NCBI GenBank assembly: GCA_001939145.1
Contig: LSRX01001165.1
Location: 25,001-89,000 of the forward strand
Direction: 5' to 3'
DNA length: 64,000 bases
DNA from: Symbiodinium microadriaticum
Taxonomy: Eukaryota > Sar > Dinophyceae > Suessiales > Symbiodiniaceae
Shown here: positions 21,181 to 33,908 of the stretch, in pieces
Numbering within the stretch: position 1 is the first letter of the stretch
Layout of the letters: each line of letters starts with the position of its first letter
Translations under genes and position numbers: made by a program
Notes under the pieces: model-generated
What the model saw: only the letters and a program-made list of their open reading frames with translations
Databases searched by the model: none
What the model was told of the DNA's origin: nothing

Positions 21181-23353
21181 GAATTTAGCATGTTGGGTTC
21201 AAGGTTGCTTTCCGTCATGACCACAAGCCTCGTTCAGGAGATCGGCAGCTTGCGAAAAGCCATTCCCATCTTTCATGCATCGAGGCCTAGCTACGCCTGG
21301 AGAACCCTTGACGGTCAGGGACTTTGGAGTGCAAAGGGGAGGGGGGGTGTGGTTTAGGGTTAAAGTGATGATAACAAAGCATTGGCAAAAGTGTTTAGGG
21401 TTGGGGTGCAAGGTCCCATCTGGTCATAGTCCGCCAGCCCAATCTCTAGTGCTAAGTGTTGTTGTGGTCTTTTCATGTCGCTTGCAAGTTCAATCGTTAA
21501 TTACTTGGTTTTGGACTGGGTTAGTTGTTACGCTGTAAACAATACCGATGTTATTGCTAGTCGCCGGTAAACCCCATGTCATTCCACTCTACATTGTACC
21601 CCGAAATCCCCGTTCTGGGTATGCGGGCTGGCGGGTAATGAGGCTTTGAGGATGTTTGGTTGCCGAGCGTATATTTTGCGATTTGGTGTTGGTCCAGAAA
21701 ATTGAGAAGCCCAGGATGTACGATGCAACACGCGCAGACATGCAATTCCGATACTAGGGACCCCAAACACTCAAACACTAGGCCCCTACGACACCCTCAA
21801 TGATAACACCTGACGAAAACGCTGTTAGGACAGCTTATCAAGCCCTTCCAAAAACTTATGAATGCCTAAACCTTACCCCTGGTCTAGGGCTTCGATGGCA
21901 TTCATTGAGCGAATCCATTCTTGATGTGAGGATCCTAGCTGCGAGGTTGAGGCGTGAGCAACTTAGCAATCGCGATGCTTGGAAGTTGATGTCGAGCCGT
22001 GGTAACTAACGAGGTGTTGCTCAATGGCAGGGTATTTGGAGTGTCGGGGCTCCGGTCAAACCCAAAGCTTTGAACTTATGCGACAAAAACCCTGCATATG
22101 GCGACTTGTTTCGAAGCCCTTTGAAAACACCGACACGATCCGGCTTTCAATTACAGAATATCAGCATCGGCACTGAAAAATTCTTTGCGATCCCAATAAC
22201 CCAGAGTTGTTGAAATCTGCGGATGCACAGATTCTGGATCCCAAGGTAGATATTCCTTTGTACACTTAGCGCTGCACGGAAAGCTGCAGAATCCCGAAGC
22301 CGAACCTCAACACATAAAGCGCTTACAGAACCCACCCGTGTACAAGCTTTATTAACCTTTAAAAGCCCCAGAACAATAATTTAATATACTTCGATGTAAA
22401 AGTATATCAATCTTAGGGGCCCATGATGGCGTAAAGAGTATTTCATGAGTAAAAGGTTCGTTCAAATCTGGACGTTCTGACCGTATACAACACTTATACC
22501 TGGAATGCCATTTAAAAGCCGTTTTTGTACAGCGAGTATTTACAGCTTTGAGGTCAGCAGGTGTGCGCGTTGATGTGCTCGCCGCCGGGGACTTGTGGGT
22601 TTAGGGTTTTAGGGTTTACGGATTTTTGCAGCTTAGGGTTGACAGTTTGCTGTTCAGTTCAGGGTGGGAGATTTGGCGTGTAGGGTTTGCAGGTTATTGA
22701 AATTTAGTCTTGCAGTCTCCGGGAGTTGCAGGGAGAGGGTTCGGTTTCGGTTCGGAGGGCTGGAAAAATCTAGGTTGATGCCTTTGCTCGTAGTAGCCAA
22801 GTCGGCATCTAAACAATCAGATCTGGGTTTGCAGACAGCGAAGTTGAAGCTCAGTTGTCCGGTCAGGTTGTTATGTTTCCACTCTGGGTTCTGTAGTTCT
22901 GCTTCTTCCGTCTTGTTACGAGCCCAGGTTGGATGTATCGACAAGACTCAACATTTATTGGGCGTGTTATACCATGCAGGCATTCGGGCAGCAGAGTATG
23001 ATGTTTATCATTGCGATTGCCACATTGTAAGTGCTTGCAGCCCGTTTTATTAAGATGGGCATGAGTCATTAGTCCGACTGGGCATCGCGTCACTTCGCGG
23101 GGTTTTGGGTGCGGGTGCGCTGGGATGAAACAAGAGGCAGTTTTCCTTTCCAGCCTGCAAAGATACACTGCGCCGAAAGACCACATCGGACTATCCGGAT
23201 GCGATCTCTTGGGTTTTACACGTCAGGCTGTGAGTCATGATATTTACTAACACCTTTGCACATGGTGCGCGGTCTTGTTATGTGCTTTACGCGCCGGCCA
23301 AAGGAATTACTACGCACGCGCCGGCCAGGGCAGCATCCTTGACCAGGAATGCA
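21181..23353. other. Unique DNA, no gene identified
   Basis: Only short conflicting frames, for example plus 22664-23053 and minus 22863-23186. TTTAGGG remnants lie at about 22599-22620. Nothing else is supportable. Confidence 0.3.
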
Positions 23354-23452
23354 GGGGCCTTAATCATTAGAATTGGGCTTGGGGGGTATTTTATACATGT
23401 AATTATATTAAGGAGCCTCAAAATAGCATGGGTAATTACTAAGGCCCTTTTA
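23354..23452. mobile_element. Foldback element with GGGGCCTTA ends
   Basis: Left arm GGGGCCTTAATCATTAGAAT and right arm its imperfect inverse, ending GTAATTACTAAGGCCC. About 100 bp, AT-rich centre, non-coding. Outer bases resemble the 1.99-kb element. Confidence 0.6.
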
Positions 23453-23718
23453 TTACGCGGCCACCCAGGAGAGAGTGAATCAGTGGTCCGATCATGCCAT
23501 CAGCAGCTCGATGATCGCGGCTTTCCGGCTCTGTAGGAGTTTAGGGATTGGGGTTGAGGGGTTTAGGATTTAGAGATTTAGGGTTTAGGGTTTCAGTTCA
23601 ATCGGATTTTAGGAGTTTTGGGGGTTTGTTGATAGGACTGCATTTGGTTTAGAGTTTTCTGCGGGGTTGCAATCGGGTGTAGGGCTTAAGGGGTTTAGAC
23701 TTTAGGGGTTAAGGTTTA

Positions 23719-23783
23719 CTGGGTTCTTCTTGGGGGATCCCCAGTATGGTAACTGAAATAAATCCCCTAACAAGAACCCAGGT
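23719..23783. mobile_element. Short foldback (CTGGGTTCTTC/GAAGAACCCAG type)
   Basis: CTGGGTTCTTCTTGGGGGAT at the left and ATCCCCTAACAAGAACCCAG at the right form a 65-bp stem-loop. Probably a small or deleted foldback element. Confidence 0.5.
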
Positions 23784-25180
23784 TAGGCGTTGAGTGTTTA
23801 GGCTTTGTTTGATCTCAGCGGGACTGGGGGCTTAAGGGGCATTAGGGATTTGCCGTTTAGTTTTGGTTGAGAAGGTATTCCTCTGATAGGGTTAAGTGGT
23901 TCTGGTGCTGTTTCATAGGAAGGTCTTGACATGAAGACAATTCTGTTTTAGGTAGGTTTGTTTTCGGCATTTACAGTTTAAGTTGCATCAAATCTTCATT
24001 TCAGTTATTCAGGCCACTATACTTTCCGCGCAGCTTCAAGTACACCTTAAGTTTTTGTCTTCGCACAGCGAGGCCCGACACCTGAAACCGTGCTTGTTGG
24101 ATGATCACTGTACTTACTTGGCAAGCAGATCGTCAGTTTCGGGTTTAGGGTTTCGGGCTTATTTAGTGCTTAGGTTTCGGTTATAGCGTTATAGTTTGAG
24201 GGGCTCTAGGGCGTAAGGTTTAGGTTTACTGTTTGGGGCTTTGGGGCTTTTGGGGTTGACTGTTCAGGGGTTTAGGGTTGACAGTGTAGGGCTTGGGCTG
24301 TAGGGGTTGAGGGGTTTAGGGTTGCGGGTCTAGTCTAGGACATTTTGAGGTGGGTAGTTGCCGTTATAGGAGCCTTATAGAAGGTCTATATACCTTATAG
24401 AAGCCTTATAGAAGTCCTATATACCCTAAGCTCCCTTTAATCTAATGACATCTCTGCGCACTCCGCACCGTGGGAGTAGCTCTCTGAATTGGGGTCCCTT
24501 TTTGGGTGTCTTTTTTAGGGTTTAGGGCTTAGGGTTTAGGTAGCTCTCTAAATTAGGGTCTCGTTTAGGGTCCTTTTTAGGATCTGGGGTAGCGCGGTGG
24601 TTTTCCCCCATGCGTGCCTGAGTCCCTTGATCCTCGAAGCCTTCAGCCCAATTCCGAGCTTTGAAATCCCCCAGAACTTTCCATATCCTCTAAAAGGGGC
24701 GCTGCAGGCTTCTAGAATAGGGCTCCCTTTAAACAAGGGGCACTACAGGGTTCTAGAATAAGGTTCTAGTAGGGGCCCTACACCCTATATCCCTAAACCC
24801 TAAACCCCATATTTTTGGGGTGGCCTAGCTGGTTTCCCTCGCTGTATCCCTAAACCCTAAACCTTTTTCCCTATACCCGAAGCCCTGGAGAGAGGCCTCC
24901 AATTCTCGTCTCCATGCCGCATCCAGCGCGGAAAGGCTGCAGAGCACGCGGAAGGAGCCGACCCCGGGTCTAGGGTTTAGGGTTTAGGGCTCCCTACTAA
25001 ACCCTCAAAACTAACCCCGACACCCTAAACCCTAAAGCTTTTTTTATTTTGGTTTAGAGGTGTAGGGCGGCTTGGGCATTGGGTTTTTAAAGGGTCTTGA
25101 GGAATCTTCAGGGTTTGGGAATCTTGGGTTTTTTTTGTTGGGGTTCCAGGTTTTCGGGTTTTTGGGGTAAGTTAGGCTTT
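23784..25180. other. TTTAGGG-like debris, no gene
   Basis: Many GGGTTTAGG and CCCTAAACC fragments, mixed with GCCTTATAGAAG tandem words at 24361-24425. No coding signal beyond short frames. Confidence 0.45.
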
Positions 25181-28100
25181 ACATGCTAGATCCCTGCGCC
25201 CTTGCGCCGTAGAACCCCAAACCCGAACCCAGGGCCTGGGAATTTCCGCGCTGCTGATTTAAAGTGATGGGTCTTCAAGCGTTCGAGTGTTGGCAGAGGT
25301 TCGCACGAAGAGTTTACTAGGTGAGTCGGATATCGGGCCGGCGTTGTAAAGATTAGGTTTTCTTTGAGCAGCAGGCCCCTCGTTGCCGTGGTTTCGTCGG
25401 CTGAGGTGTACAACAACATCGTTTTTTAAGAAGCGCTCCTGCTGTTTGTCTTGGCCTCGAGCTGTACTCACCACCGCTAGACCCGAAGGGTTGAATGGCT
25501 TTGAGAGTCGGGCAACGCTTTGCGTGGTCTAGCAAGCACTCATTAAGATAATGTAGCATTGGGTTCCCGCACGTGAGCTTTACATCAGTTTTGATGCATC
25601 TGGCAGGCGAAGGGTTATGACATCGAATCTTTTCCGAGAAAAGCCAAGGGATTTGGCTTGTCATGATTATCCCGCCTGCCACCCAGTCTTGCAAGCCTTA
25701 TCCTGGTCAGGCCACTCCTGCTTGGGAGCACCAAGCACGGTGCTCAGTGCTCAGGAGTTCGTTGGAGTGCAGTGAGGTTCTAGCATGTGGGCCCGAGATC
25801 TTTATGTGATTTGGTAGAATGTCCGCCCGGGGAGTATAGCTTTGCAGCGAGAAGGGAGCATCAAAACTCTCAGCCGTAAAACCTCAATTCTACGTGTGGT
25901 TAGTTTCCATGATACAATCAGGGGTCTGAAGCTGAGGGTTAAATGCCACCTGCAACTAGCCAGGAGTGACGGTCAAGAGCTTTTTCCGGGCAATAGGGTT
26001 TTGGGGTTTGTAGGGTGGGGTATTCAAGTTGAGGAGCATTTCTGGGTCGCATGTACTTTGACGAACTTAGTTCTTCCTGACCATAGTCTTGCACTTTGTT
26101 CCACTTCCCACTGCCTGAACCCCGAAACCTGAAGCCTAACGCTCAAATCTTAAGCCACACATTAACCCCAAAAAACACAAGTCTTGATGTTCATCCCACC
26201 TGTACTCTCCGAACCCAACCTAGTTCGTCAGGGACTGCTGAAACCTTGGACTCAGCCCTCCCGGCCCACAAGCGAATCTTGAGGGCAATCCCACATAAGA
26301 ATCCGCAAACAGTTAGCGTCTCTCCAAAGGCAAGAATGCGACACATTCAGCACCGTCGCTACGACCTGACCCGGCTCCAAGCGGAACGAGGGGTTTCCGA
26401 TTTTCTAGACCTTCAAGCTGAAGCTCGAAAATCTAAGCCCTAGACAGAGAGATTCAGCCCTCCCCCCCACCCCCACCTGTCGTTTTTCCAGGGTGACATC
26501 TTCGGTACGCCTGCGCAGGCCTGCATGAGCGTTGCTCCGGTTTTTGGATTTAGGGGCCATCTAGATATGTCGGTTAGCGGTTTCGGGTTCAGGGTTTTAT
26601 AAGGTTTGTGTGCTCAGGGTGTTTAGGGTTGGAGTGTAGGCTCTGGTGGTGTCTGAGCTTGACCCCACGAACCACCTGAGAGGCGCGTTCATCATTGCTT
26701 TAGTCAGTGGCTACACCCTTGAAAGTCAAGCGTTCCACCTAAGGCCTTATTCGTCAGCCTGTAACCCGAAGCCTTGCGACCCTTCCTCGATGTAAGCCAG
26801 CTAAATCCCCATGCCCTAAAACTGAACGTTACATCATGGTGCCCCAAGCCCCAAAAGCATCCCAAAGCGTGGTACCGTCGCCTTAAGCACCAAAACCTGA
26901 AACCCTAAACAGCACGACCCGAGATTTTGCCCGAAACCCGAGGCCCTAAACTCCGAGCTACAGACCCCGCGCCCCATGCCGAAGCCTCACTCGAAACCAA
27001 CAAACTCCAGGGCCAAAACCCTGCAATGGTTTTAAGCCCCGAACCCCCGAACCGAATCCATCACTGCCTGATGACAGACACGCTTGCCTCAGTAAGGTCG
27101 ATACGAGGGATCCTTGTATTATTGCTGTCCTTAAATGCAATGGCTGTTTACGAACCAGGGTCTCAACTCGTGAACTTAGACGGTTTAGTGCCTGAGTCTT
27201 GTGGACTGGGTTATGCTTTGGAGTTGTAGATGGACTTCAGGACCTGCAGTATGTGTTTTGGGGCTTATTCCGGGTTTACGCTCTGAGGAGGCTGTGCGTT
27301 GCTTTGGCTGAAGTCTTTTTTCACGGTGCAGCTGCATTAGCGGGCCATGAGGCTGTAGGTCATGAGCTTCAATTTATTTCCGGGTTTCAGATTTCGGGCA
27401 CAGGATTGTGGCTCTGAAGAATGCCATTGATTTTGTTGGTACTACAAGCGGCAGCAGCTGTAAATTTTGCAGCAGTCGTGGTAACGCTGAAGCTCTCTCT
27501 CTGAACCTTGGACCCAAACCCTATTCCCAGACTCCGAAGCCAAACCAGTAATTTTTACAGTTAAGGGAGTCAGCAAGCAGTTTACCACCGCGAATATGAG
27601 CAGGTTGATCAGCATTAAGTAACTGCAACCCCCACCACAACCTACATAAAAATCCATTTAGAACTGGCGGGAACCCCATGAAAATTGAGGGTCCTAGCAG
27701 CTTGGGGACACTCAGAGCCAGGGGTATTGAAAATGCTTGAAACATGAAACCTTTGAGGCGCTGGGTCCGACTAGGAGTGATTGTCCAAGACTCCTCCATG
27801 TGCGGAGGCCCAGCCCGGCACCGCTGTGCCTGACATGTTGACCTTCGGCTTGGGCCTCAGCGCGTATGTTGCGCATGATGGGGTCCAATGTCAATGTGTA
27901 GTAACCGCAAGAACTAGACCCCTGATCAACAAACACGCTTCGCTCAGAAAGGTCAATACAGGGATTCTTGTTTTGTTGTCCCTGAACGCAGTCGCTTTGT
28001 ATGAATCAGCCGTGCAAGCAAGGGGTTACTGGGGAACTTAGAAGGTTGAGGTTATCAAGCCCTACAAAGCCCTTTAAAAAAACCCTCGGAACCCCCGTAG

Positions 28101-28770
28101 CAAACTTAAATCACTTCTGTAAAAGCAGCGTAAGCCCTAAACCCTCAAAGGTCGAGGGTGCCGAGCAAGTGAAGGAGGAGGCACCGCAAGACATAAGGTA
28201 GTTCCAAGCATGGCAGTGCTGACTTCATCTGTACTTGATTCAGGGCCTTTCGCACGGACAGTCTCCCATCTTGCCTGGGATCTGTTCATGGAAAGGTTCC
28301 CCGATAGTAGATGCTAGACCCCAACATACCTCAATACCCTAAACCCTCCTTCATCAGCCATGCCAGCCTTGTGCGAGTGTGTGAGTCGAAACCCTACACA
28401 GCCCTCTGGCTCTTTGGACCCCTGGACCTGCGCAAGGAGGCACTCGGTTAAGGGTTCAGGTAGGATTTGGGGTTGTTTCTTCAAGCTCCAAAGGTTTAGG
28501 ACTCTACCGTAAAGTTCTACAATGCGAAGTAGCAAGACATGCGACAATGCACCGTATTCCGATGTCATGCGGTGTAGTGTAATGCAGTGCATTGCGATGT
28601 CTTTACCTTGTCTGTGTCATTTCTGGTTTGTTTCGAGGCATTTTGGTGTTGAAGGCTCTTCGGGGCTTTGAGTTTACGGGCGTAACAACCAAACTTCAAA
28701 CTACCTACAGGTGTGGCCGCCAACCCCGTCAAGAGCCGGGGCTGCGGCCGGGCCCTTGTTTCTGAGAGAC
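25181..28770. other. Unique DNA with one internal duplication
   Basis: 27074-27190 and 27920-28050 are diverged direct repeats (shared CACGCTT, AAGGTC, ATAC, GGATTCTTGT/GGATCCTTGT, CTGTCC and GGGGAACTTAGA-like words). Frames in both copies include a hydrophobic VLLSLNA segment (RGILVLLLSLNAMAVYE versus TGILVLLSLNAVALYE), so the repeat keeps a similar reading frame. No gene recognised. Confidence 0.35.
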
Positions 28771-28900
28771 GGAGTTGCTTCATGCCATGGCCCTAAGTGC
28801 AAGCTACCATTCAAATTCTCTTCTGAAGTACTCCAGTGCCGCAGACAGAATCATCAATTCCTCCAGGCGTTGTGCCAATCCTGAATTCGTTTGTAACCCT

Positions 28901-29311
28901 TCAAAAGCAGGTTGCACTGCCGTGGGACCCTTTGCAATGATGTCCTCTTATAGTCCCTCTATACAGTTGCAGTGCACTACACCCTACTACCACAATCAGG
29001 CCCGGATTATGCGTTGCAATGCCTGAGCAAGAAGCTTCTTTGCACTGCCTGCAGTCCATGCTGCTGCGCCCTGTGGGTCCCCTGCAGTTGCGGGTCAGGG
29101 TTCCGTTTGGCAGTCCATGTAAAGAGTCCTTCGTTTCTTTCTTGAGTTCTTTATCGCAAAGATGGCGATGATGCGTGCTGGCTTGGTAGGTTAGTTTGGC
29201 ATCTGGACCGGAGAGCAAGAATGACGCTCCGATAAGGAATGCTGGCAGGAACAAGCACACGACGACATCTAGCAACGCGCGATTCTGCACAGCCGTATGA
29301 CATGGCCACAT
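28901..29311 (-). CDS. Hypothetical minus-strand exon with a membrane-like segment
   Basis: A 136-codon minus frame, starting MWPCHTAVQNRALL and followed by a hydrophobic run (DVVVCLFLPAFLIGASFLLS) that looks like one transmembrane helix, then a charged segment (DKELKKETKDSLHG). Composition is natural for the first 75 residues and poorer afterwards, suggesting an exon that ends near 29090. No family recognised, no partner exon identified. Confidence 0.3.
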   Translation of the reverse strand: MWPCHTAVQNRALLDVVVCLFLPAFLIGASFLLSGPDAKLTYQASTHHRHLCDKELKKETKDSLHGLPNGTLTRNCRGPTGRSSMDCRQCKEASCSGIATHNPGLIVVVGCSALQLYRGTIRGHHCKGSHGSATCF

Positions 29312-30105
29312 CCAGCAGAGGTATACATGACTATAGTCTATGAAGGCATTGTATGTCGTCGTATATTAGACGCGAAGCGGAGCAATGCATAACATGTTCG
29401 TGGATGTTCACATAGTTCGTGTGGCTTTGCATATATGTACATACTTATATGAATATCAGTGCTTATACAAGACCTGTTTCTTTATGTAGATATAGCATTC
29501 AGCCATGTACATGTATCGATATGCATGTATGGTATTTCCGAGTTGGAAGGCCAAGGAGAGCCAGGAACAGGCAAAACTGCATGCTTCTGTGAATCTCCGG
29601 AGTGATGCCTGAACTGGCAGGTGCCAGATCTCTTGAATGCAAGGGAACTGATCAGAAGCAGCAGAATGCTTTGCTCGTGCTTCCGATGACAGATGAGAAC
29701 AAAGCTGACGGAATGTCTTATTTATGTGATCCCGTCCATTTGCTCTGCATCCATCCTCACGATCAGCCCACGGCAGCTGCTAGCGCAGTACTCGCGGCCC
29801 CAACATCAATGCGCAGGCAGGTAAGATCCCCACCAAAATCCATCATTTAGCGCCTCAGTCGACTCCAACTGGCACGTGAGTTTACCCTAAGCCTGTTCAC
29901 GCAACATGCCATTGCTGGTGCCTCAGCACAGAGCGAGGGCTTTCTAAGTCATCGTGAAGAACTCTCCATAGCGAAATCGATTGGCAGACACAAAGCTACA
30001 TCCGACCAATTTGTCAGCGTTTCGCAAGTGCAAATCTTCTACAGGCCCTAAGTCCAGTCTGTCCCAAGTTCCACATAGTAATACTTCTAGCCGCGACCAA
30101 TACAA
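29312..30105. other. No recognisable gene
   Basis: 29330-29540 is rich in ATGTACATATAT words. A plus frame at 29602-29850 (82 codons) has normal composition but no domain. Confidence 0.3.
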
Positions 30106-30594
30106 TCACAAAAGTCGCCGAGTCTCCATCGAAGGGCGCATGTGCATTCGGATGGGTGCTGCACTGAGGTCGGTGTGCTGAATCCGGGGCTCATGAGCTC
30201 CATGGCTGCAGCTGGGGAAGGGGGCATTTGAGCAGGCGAAGCCTCCAGCTGCAAGCGGGCTGTAACCCTTGAAGCTTCGGGAGCCATTCAAGGTTCGAGG
30301 GTCAAGCTGCAACTTGGCCATCTGTGTTGAGGAAGCTTTTGGCCCAGGCTTGACAACTACAGCCCCTTCCTGGCCGGGCACCAAAGGGGACTGATCTGAG
30401 ACCGGCATGGCCATTAGCACCGTCCCAGACCCTTGGTCTTGAATCTGTTCACACCCCAAATCTTGGGCGCGATATCGGCATGCCTTCCCATCAATGCTTG
30501 CCTTGGTGGATTCAGTACATAGTAACGACATAGTAGGCATCGCACCATGGCAGTTCGTGGTAAACAGTTGCCGACTGACATGTTGACGCTGCAC
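30106..30594 (-). CDS. Hypothetical minus-strand frame
   Basis: A 162-codon frame with natural composition and no recognisable domain. The segment VVVKPGPKASSTQMAK resembles VVVETGPKASATPPMTE encoded on the minus strand at about 46256-46307. The match may be a coding fragment shared by paralogues or a dispersed repeat. Start and splice boundaries are undetermined. Confidence 0.3.
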   Translation of the reverse strand: MQRQHVSRQLFTTNCHGAMPTMSLLCTESTKASIDGKACRYRAQDLGCEQIQDQGSGTVLMAMPVSDQSPLVPGQEGAVVVKPGPKASSTQMAKLQLDPRTLNGSRSFKGYSPLAAGGFACSNAPFPSCSHGAHEPRIQHTDLSAAPIRMHMRPSMETRRLL

Positions 30595-31060
30595 TTCCCT
30601 GAGCCTTTAAGGAAATTCGGGACGGTTGGGTACAAGCTTCTAATCAGGCTGTCCGTCCCACAGACGTAAAAAGGACCAATTCTGAAAATGGTGTATCCTT
30701 ATTCTCGCTTTCTTTTCAGTGCAGAAGAATTCTAAAATTGAGTTTTCACGAGTAACACAGATTGCCAGTCCACGAGGTTTCGCTCACATGCTGGGCATCG
30801 TAAAACCACTTATGATGCCCTCTTGTGCAGAGTATAAGGCGTAGGGATAGGGTTGAGTTGTGGAGTTCTGAAACCAGCTAACCAAGATCGTGCAACTCGA
30901 AAACACTTCGCTTCTCCTGTTGTCTCAACTCCTTTCCGGAGCCTCTGGGCTTTTATCTTGAATGTACACGTCTTGATATAGACATCGTAGTACGGATACA
31001 AGATGTATCTCAAGATGATTGCAGTTCGAGTTAGCAAAGACATTCCATGCAGTCTGTCCT
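30595..31060. other. No recognisable gene
   Basis: Unique sequence immediately left of the second copy of the segmental duplication. The boundary falls at about 31061. A minus frame at 30810-31082 is unsupported. Confidence 0.3.
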
Positions 31061-31204
31061 CCCACCTTTTACAAAGAGACATTGTAGAAGCACCAGAAGC
31101 ATATGAAACCCTTGAAGCCCTGTTACAACCCTGCTGGAGTCAGGTTACAACCTTAACTCTAAGATTCCTGCAAGAGCCTGACATCCAACCCTTAGGTTAC
31201 AGCC

Positions 31205-31315
31205 CTACTTGGAGGCCCAGGGGACTTAGTAAAGTGGAGCTATAAGTACTCAAAATAGAGTTAACCCAATTATAACCTTACAACCGACCTACTAAGTTTG
31301 CTGGGCCTCTAAGTA
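31205..31315. mobile_element. Foldback element, family D, copy 3
   Basis: Same arms as the copy at 11259-11374, with a small deletion in the middle (TATAACCTTACAACC against TATAACCCTACTTACAACC). Confidence 0.7.
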
Positions 31316-31620
31316 GACCCTAAACCCCAAAACCTAAGCCCTAAACCCTAAACAAACCCTAAACCCTAAACTTTTAAACCCTAAACCCTAAACTAGACCC
31401 TTCAAGGCGACCCTTAAAGCAAAGCCGAGGATCCCAGGGGCTGCGCAGTGCTGGCTTGGCCGGAAAGCTCCAGGTGGACCAAAAGTCGCAGAGTTTTAGG
31501 GATTTACGGTTTTAGGGTTTAGGGTTTTAGGGTTTAGGGTTTTAGGGTTTTAGAGTTTTAGAGTTTTAGGGTTTTAGGGTTTAGGGTTTTAGGGGTTTAG
31601 GGTTTAGGGGTTACGGCCTG
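31316..31620. repeat. Opposed telomere-like clusters, copy 2
   Basis: CCCTAAACCC cluster at 31316-31400 and TTTAGGG/TTTTAGGG cluster at 31489-31620, mirroring 11383-11735. The TTTAGGG cluster has different unit variants, so this part evolves faster than the flanks. Confidence 0.7.
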
Positions 31621-32263
31621 GGGGGTAGTTGAGACAAGTGGAGTCGCACTTTTGATTGAAGAGTGAGAATCCCGTATTTTAAGGAGTTGAGAGGTGCTTT
31701 CTGGTGTTCTATGAGGGATCGGTTTACTTGAAGGGACTTTCAGGGACTCTGGTGTTGGGTTCTATAAGGGCCTGGTTTTGAGCCGCTTTAGGGTCTAGGA
31801 TTTAGCGTTTAAGGTGCTTTTATCTTCGACTACTCGTTCTGAAGAATTCGATGCTGCGCCGTCCTGGAAAATGCGTCCCGAACACATGAGCAGGCGCCGG
31901 GCGACGGCACCCAGAGTGCCAGTATTGGCGAGAGGCGCATTGGGTGCATTGATGGGCATCGCACCGCTCAAGTATGATCTACCATAATATACGATAATGT
32001 ACTACAACCTACTATGATGTGCTATCATATAAGGACAGTCCTTGTGAGCATTTGCTGCAGGCGGCCTTCGAGAAATTCGCATGGAACGTCCCCGCGACCT
32101 CCGCGAGAAACGTCACCATCACGTTCTTTGCCTCAGAAACACGAACCCAGATCTTCTAATAGACCTCATTTGGAAAATAGCACTCTTTGGAATTCTAATC
32201 CGATATGGGCTCCTCCCACATCTGGCTTAAGAGTTCAAGCTCTTGAGTTTTCCGTATCTGGGG

Positions 32264-32446
32264 CCATGGGTGTCACGTGGATGTGGGGGATGAGATGTTG
32301 CGGGGGTGACTCTGGTGGTCGTGCTGGGTGACAAGTGAGTGTGGCTAATGTCTTTTGTAGTGGAGGGCCGTAAAGGTCAGTACGCTGGCTGCGGAGAGGA
32401 GAGTGCACATGTCCACTTTAAAAAACCTAAACCGTAAACCCTAAAC
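32264..32446. other. Segment specific to copy 2 of the duplication
   Basis: About 185 bp unrelated to the 490 bp at the corresponding place in copy 1 (12444-12935). Which state is ancestral is not visible. Confidence 0.5.
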
Positions 32447-33230
32447 CACTGAGGTTTCTTGGAGGGGAGCCAAGTCCTACGCGAGGAGGCTGAGAGCATG
32501 GCGGCCAGTAGGCGCCGGGCCCAGCGGAAACCTTGGACAGCATCCGATCCCCTTCTCAAACCTAGGGTTTAGGGTTTAGGGTGTACGGTTTGGGGTTTAG
32601 GGTTTAGGTTTCAAGATCCCCCTCTCAAGCCTTCAGCCACGTCTGAACCCTCCAGTAGAAACTTGCTCTGTGCAGTCGTGTGCAGGTTAGGACCGCATCA
32701 TTCAAAAGGAAGTCTCGCAGAAGAGCTAACCCTCAGAACATCATGTTGAGACAGGCCGACAAGATGGAGCATGCATGTTTACGCTGCATTCCTGATGCCA
32801 TCAGGAGAGCAATGCTGGGTTTGGGCCCCGCTCAGCTGGGATCTCAGCGAACCCAAACCTAGCCCCAGCGGCAGCATTTTTTCTCTTTCGGCCGCTGCCG
32901 GCAGAACTGCACAGCTGTCTTCTTGATAGCAAGACATTCCCCCGCCATGTCCATTGACCGTTCCATCCAGGCAGTCTGATTCGAAGAAGCTTCTTTTTAA
33001 GACCAACTCCTGTCTCAAGGCCTCCGAAGCCGCACACGGTTGAGAGTTCCCGCCAGTCCCCAAGGCAGGGGTTTTTTCACAGCGGTGGTGAACAACAGCT
33101 ACGTGCTTTGCACACGTTCATGCTGCCGTGTCCGGTGTTTCCACAAGCAGTTGGATGCCTTTGGGAGGCCGATTGCCACGTGAACTTCTGAACTGCGCTC
33201 TGCAGTGAATGTAGAATGCCTACACTGCAC
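32447..33230. repeat. Segmental duplication, copy 2, block 2
   Basis: Partner of 12936-13768. Identity is high through the frame at 32680-32862 and fades after about 33225 (GAATGTAGAAT is shared, the next bases differ). Confidence 0.8.
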
Positions 33231-33570
33231 AGACGAAAGGGCACATGCAAGGTGGGAACACTCCAAGAGCCTGTTCATCGCATGAACCCTGGAACTACGT
33301 GCGACGCCCTCTCAAGTTCCAAGGGGTGCCTGTGTAGAGGTTGCTGCACGAATCGCATCGAATCGCTCAGCGCTGTTGCAAAAAATGCATGGTGCTTGTG
33401 CACAGAGTAGCTTGCGAACTATCGAAGTCCCAGTATTTCCGCAGCTGGGCCGAAGCTTTAGCAGGCAAGCTGCAAAGCAGCAGGTCTTTCTGGAATGATG
33501 TCAGCTCCGGCGCCTGCCAGATCCAATGGTTCCACTTCGGTGAAGGACGAGGCGGCGGCAGGAGCCAACA
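33231..33570. other. Unique spacer
   Basis: No domain recognised. Short plus-strand frames run into the tetranucleotide array on the right. Confidence 0.3.
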
Positions 33571-33870
33571 ATGTATGTATGTATGTATGTATGTATATAT
33601 GTATGTATGTATGTATGTATGCATGCATGTATGTATGTATGCATGTATGTATGTATGCATGCATGTATGTATGTATGTATGTATGCACGGATGTATTGTA
33701 TGCATGTGCATGTATGTATGTATGCATGCATGCATACATATATCCATATATCCATACATACATACATACATACATACATACATACATACATGCATGCATA
33801 CATGCATACATGCATGCATACATGCATGCATACATGCATACATGCATAAATGCATATATGCATATATGCA

Positions 33871-33901
<31 letters not shown>

Positions 33902-33908
33902 GTATATG
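33571..33908. repeat. (ATGT)n-(ACAT)n inverted tetranucleotide array
   Basis: The first half is GTAT/GCAT units and the second half their complement (ACAT/GCAT), so about 340 bp can fold into one long hairpin. Frames encode periodic MYVC or YIHT patterns and are artefacts. Confidence 0.95.

Larger units (their letters stand above)
31061..32263. repeat. Segmental duplication, copy 2, block 1
   Basis: Partner of 11115-12443. It retains the family D foldback (31205-31315), the CCCTAAACCC cluster and the TTTAGGG cluster (31489-31620). It lacks the foldback element found at 11960-12066, leaving an intact single GAGCA target. Confidence 0.85.
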
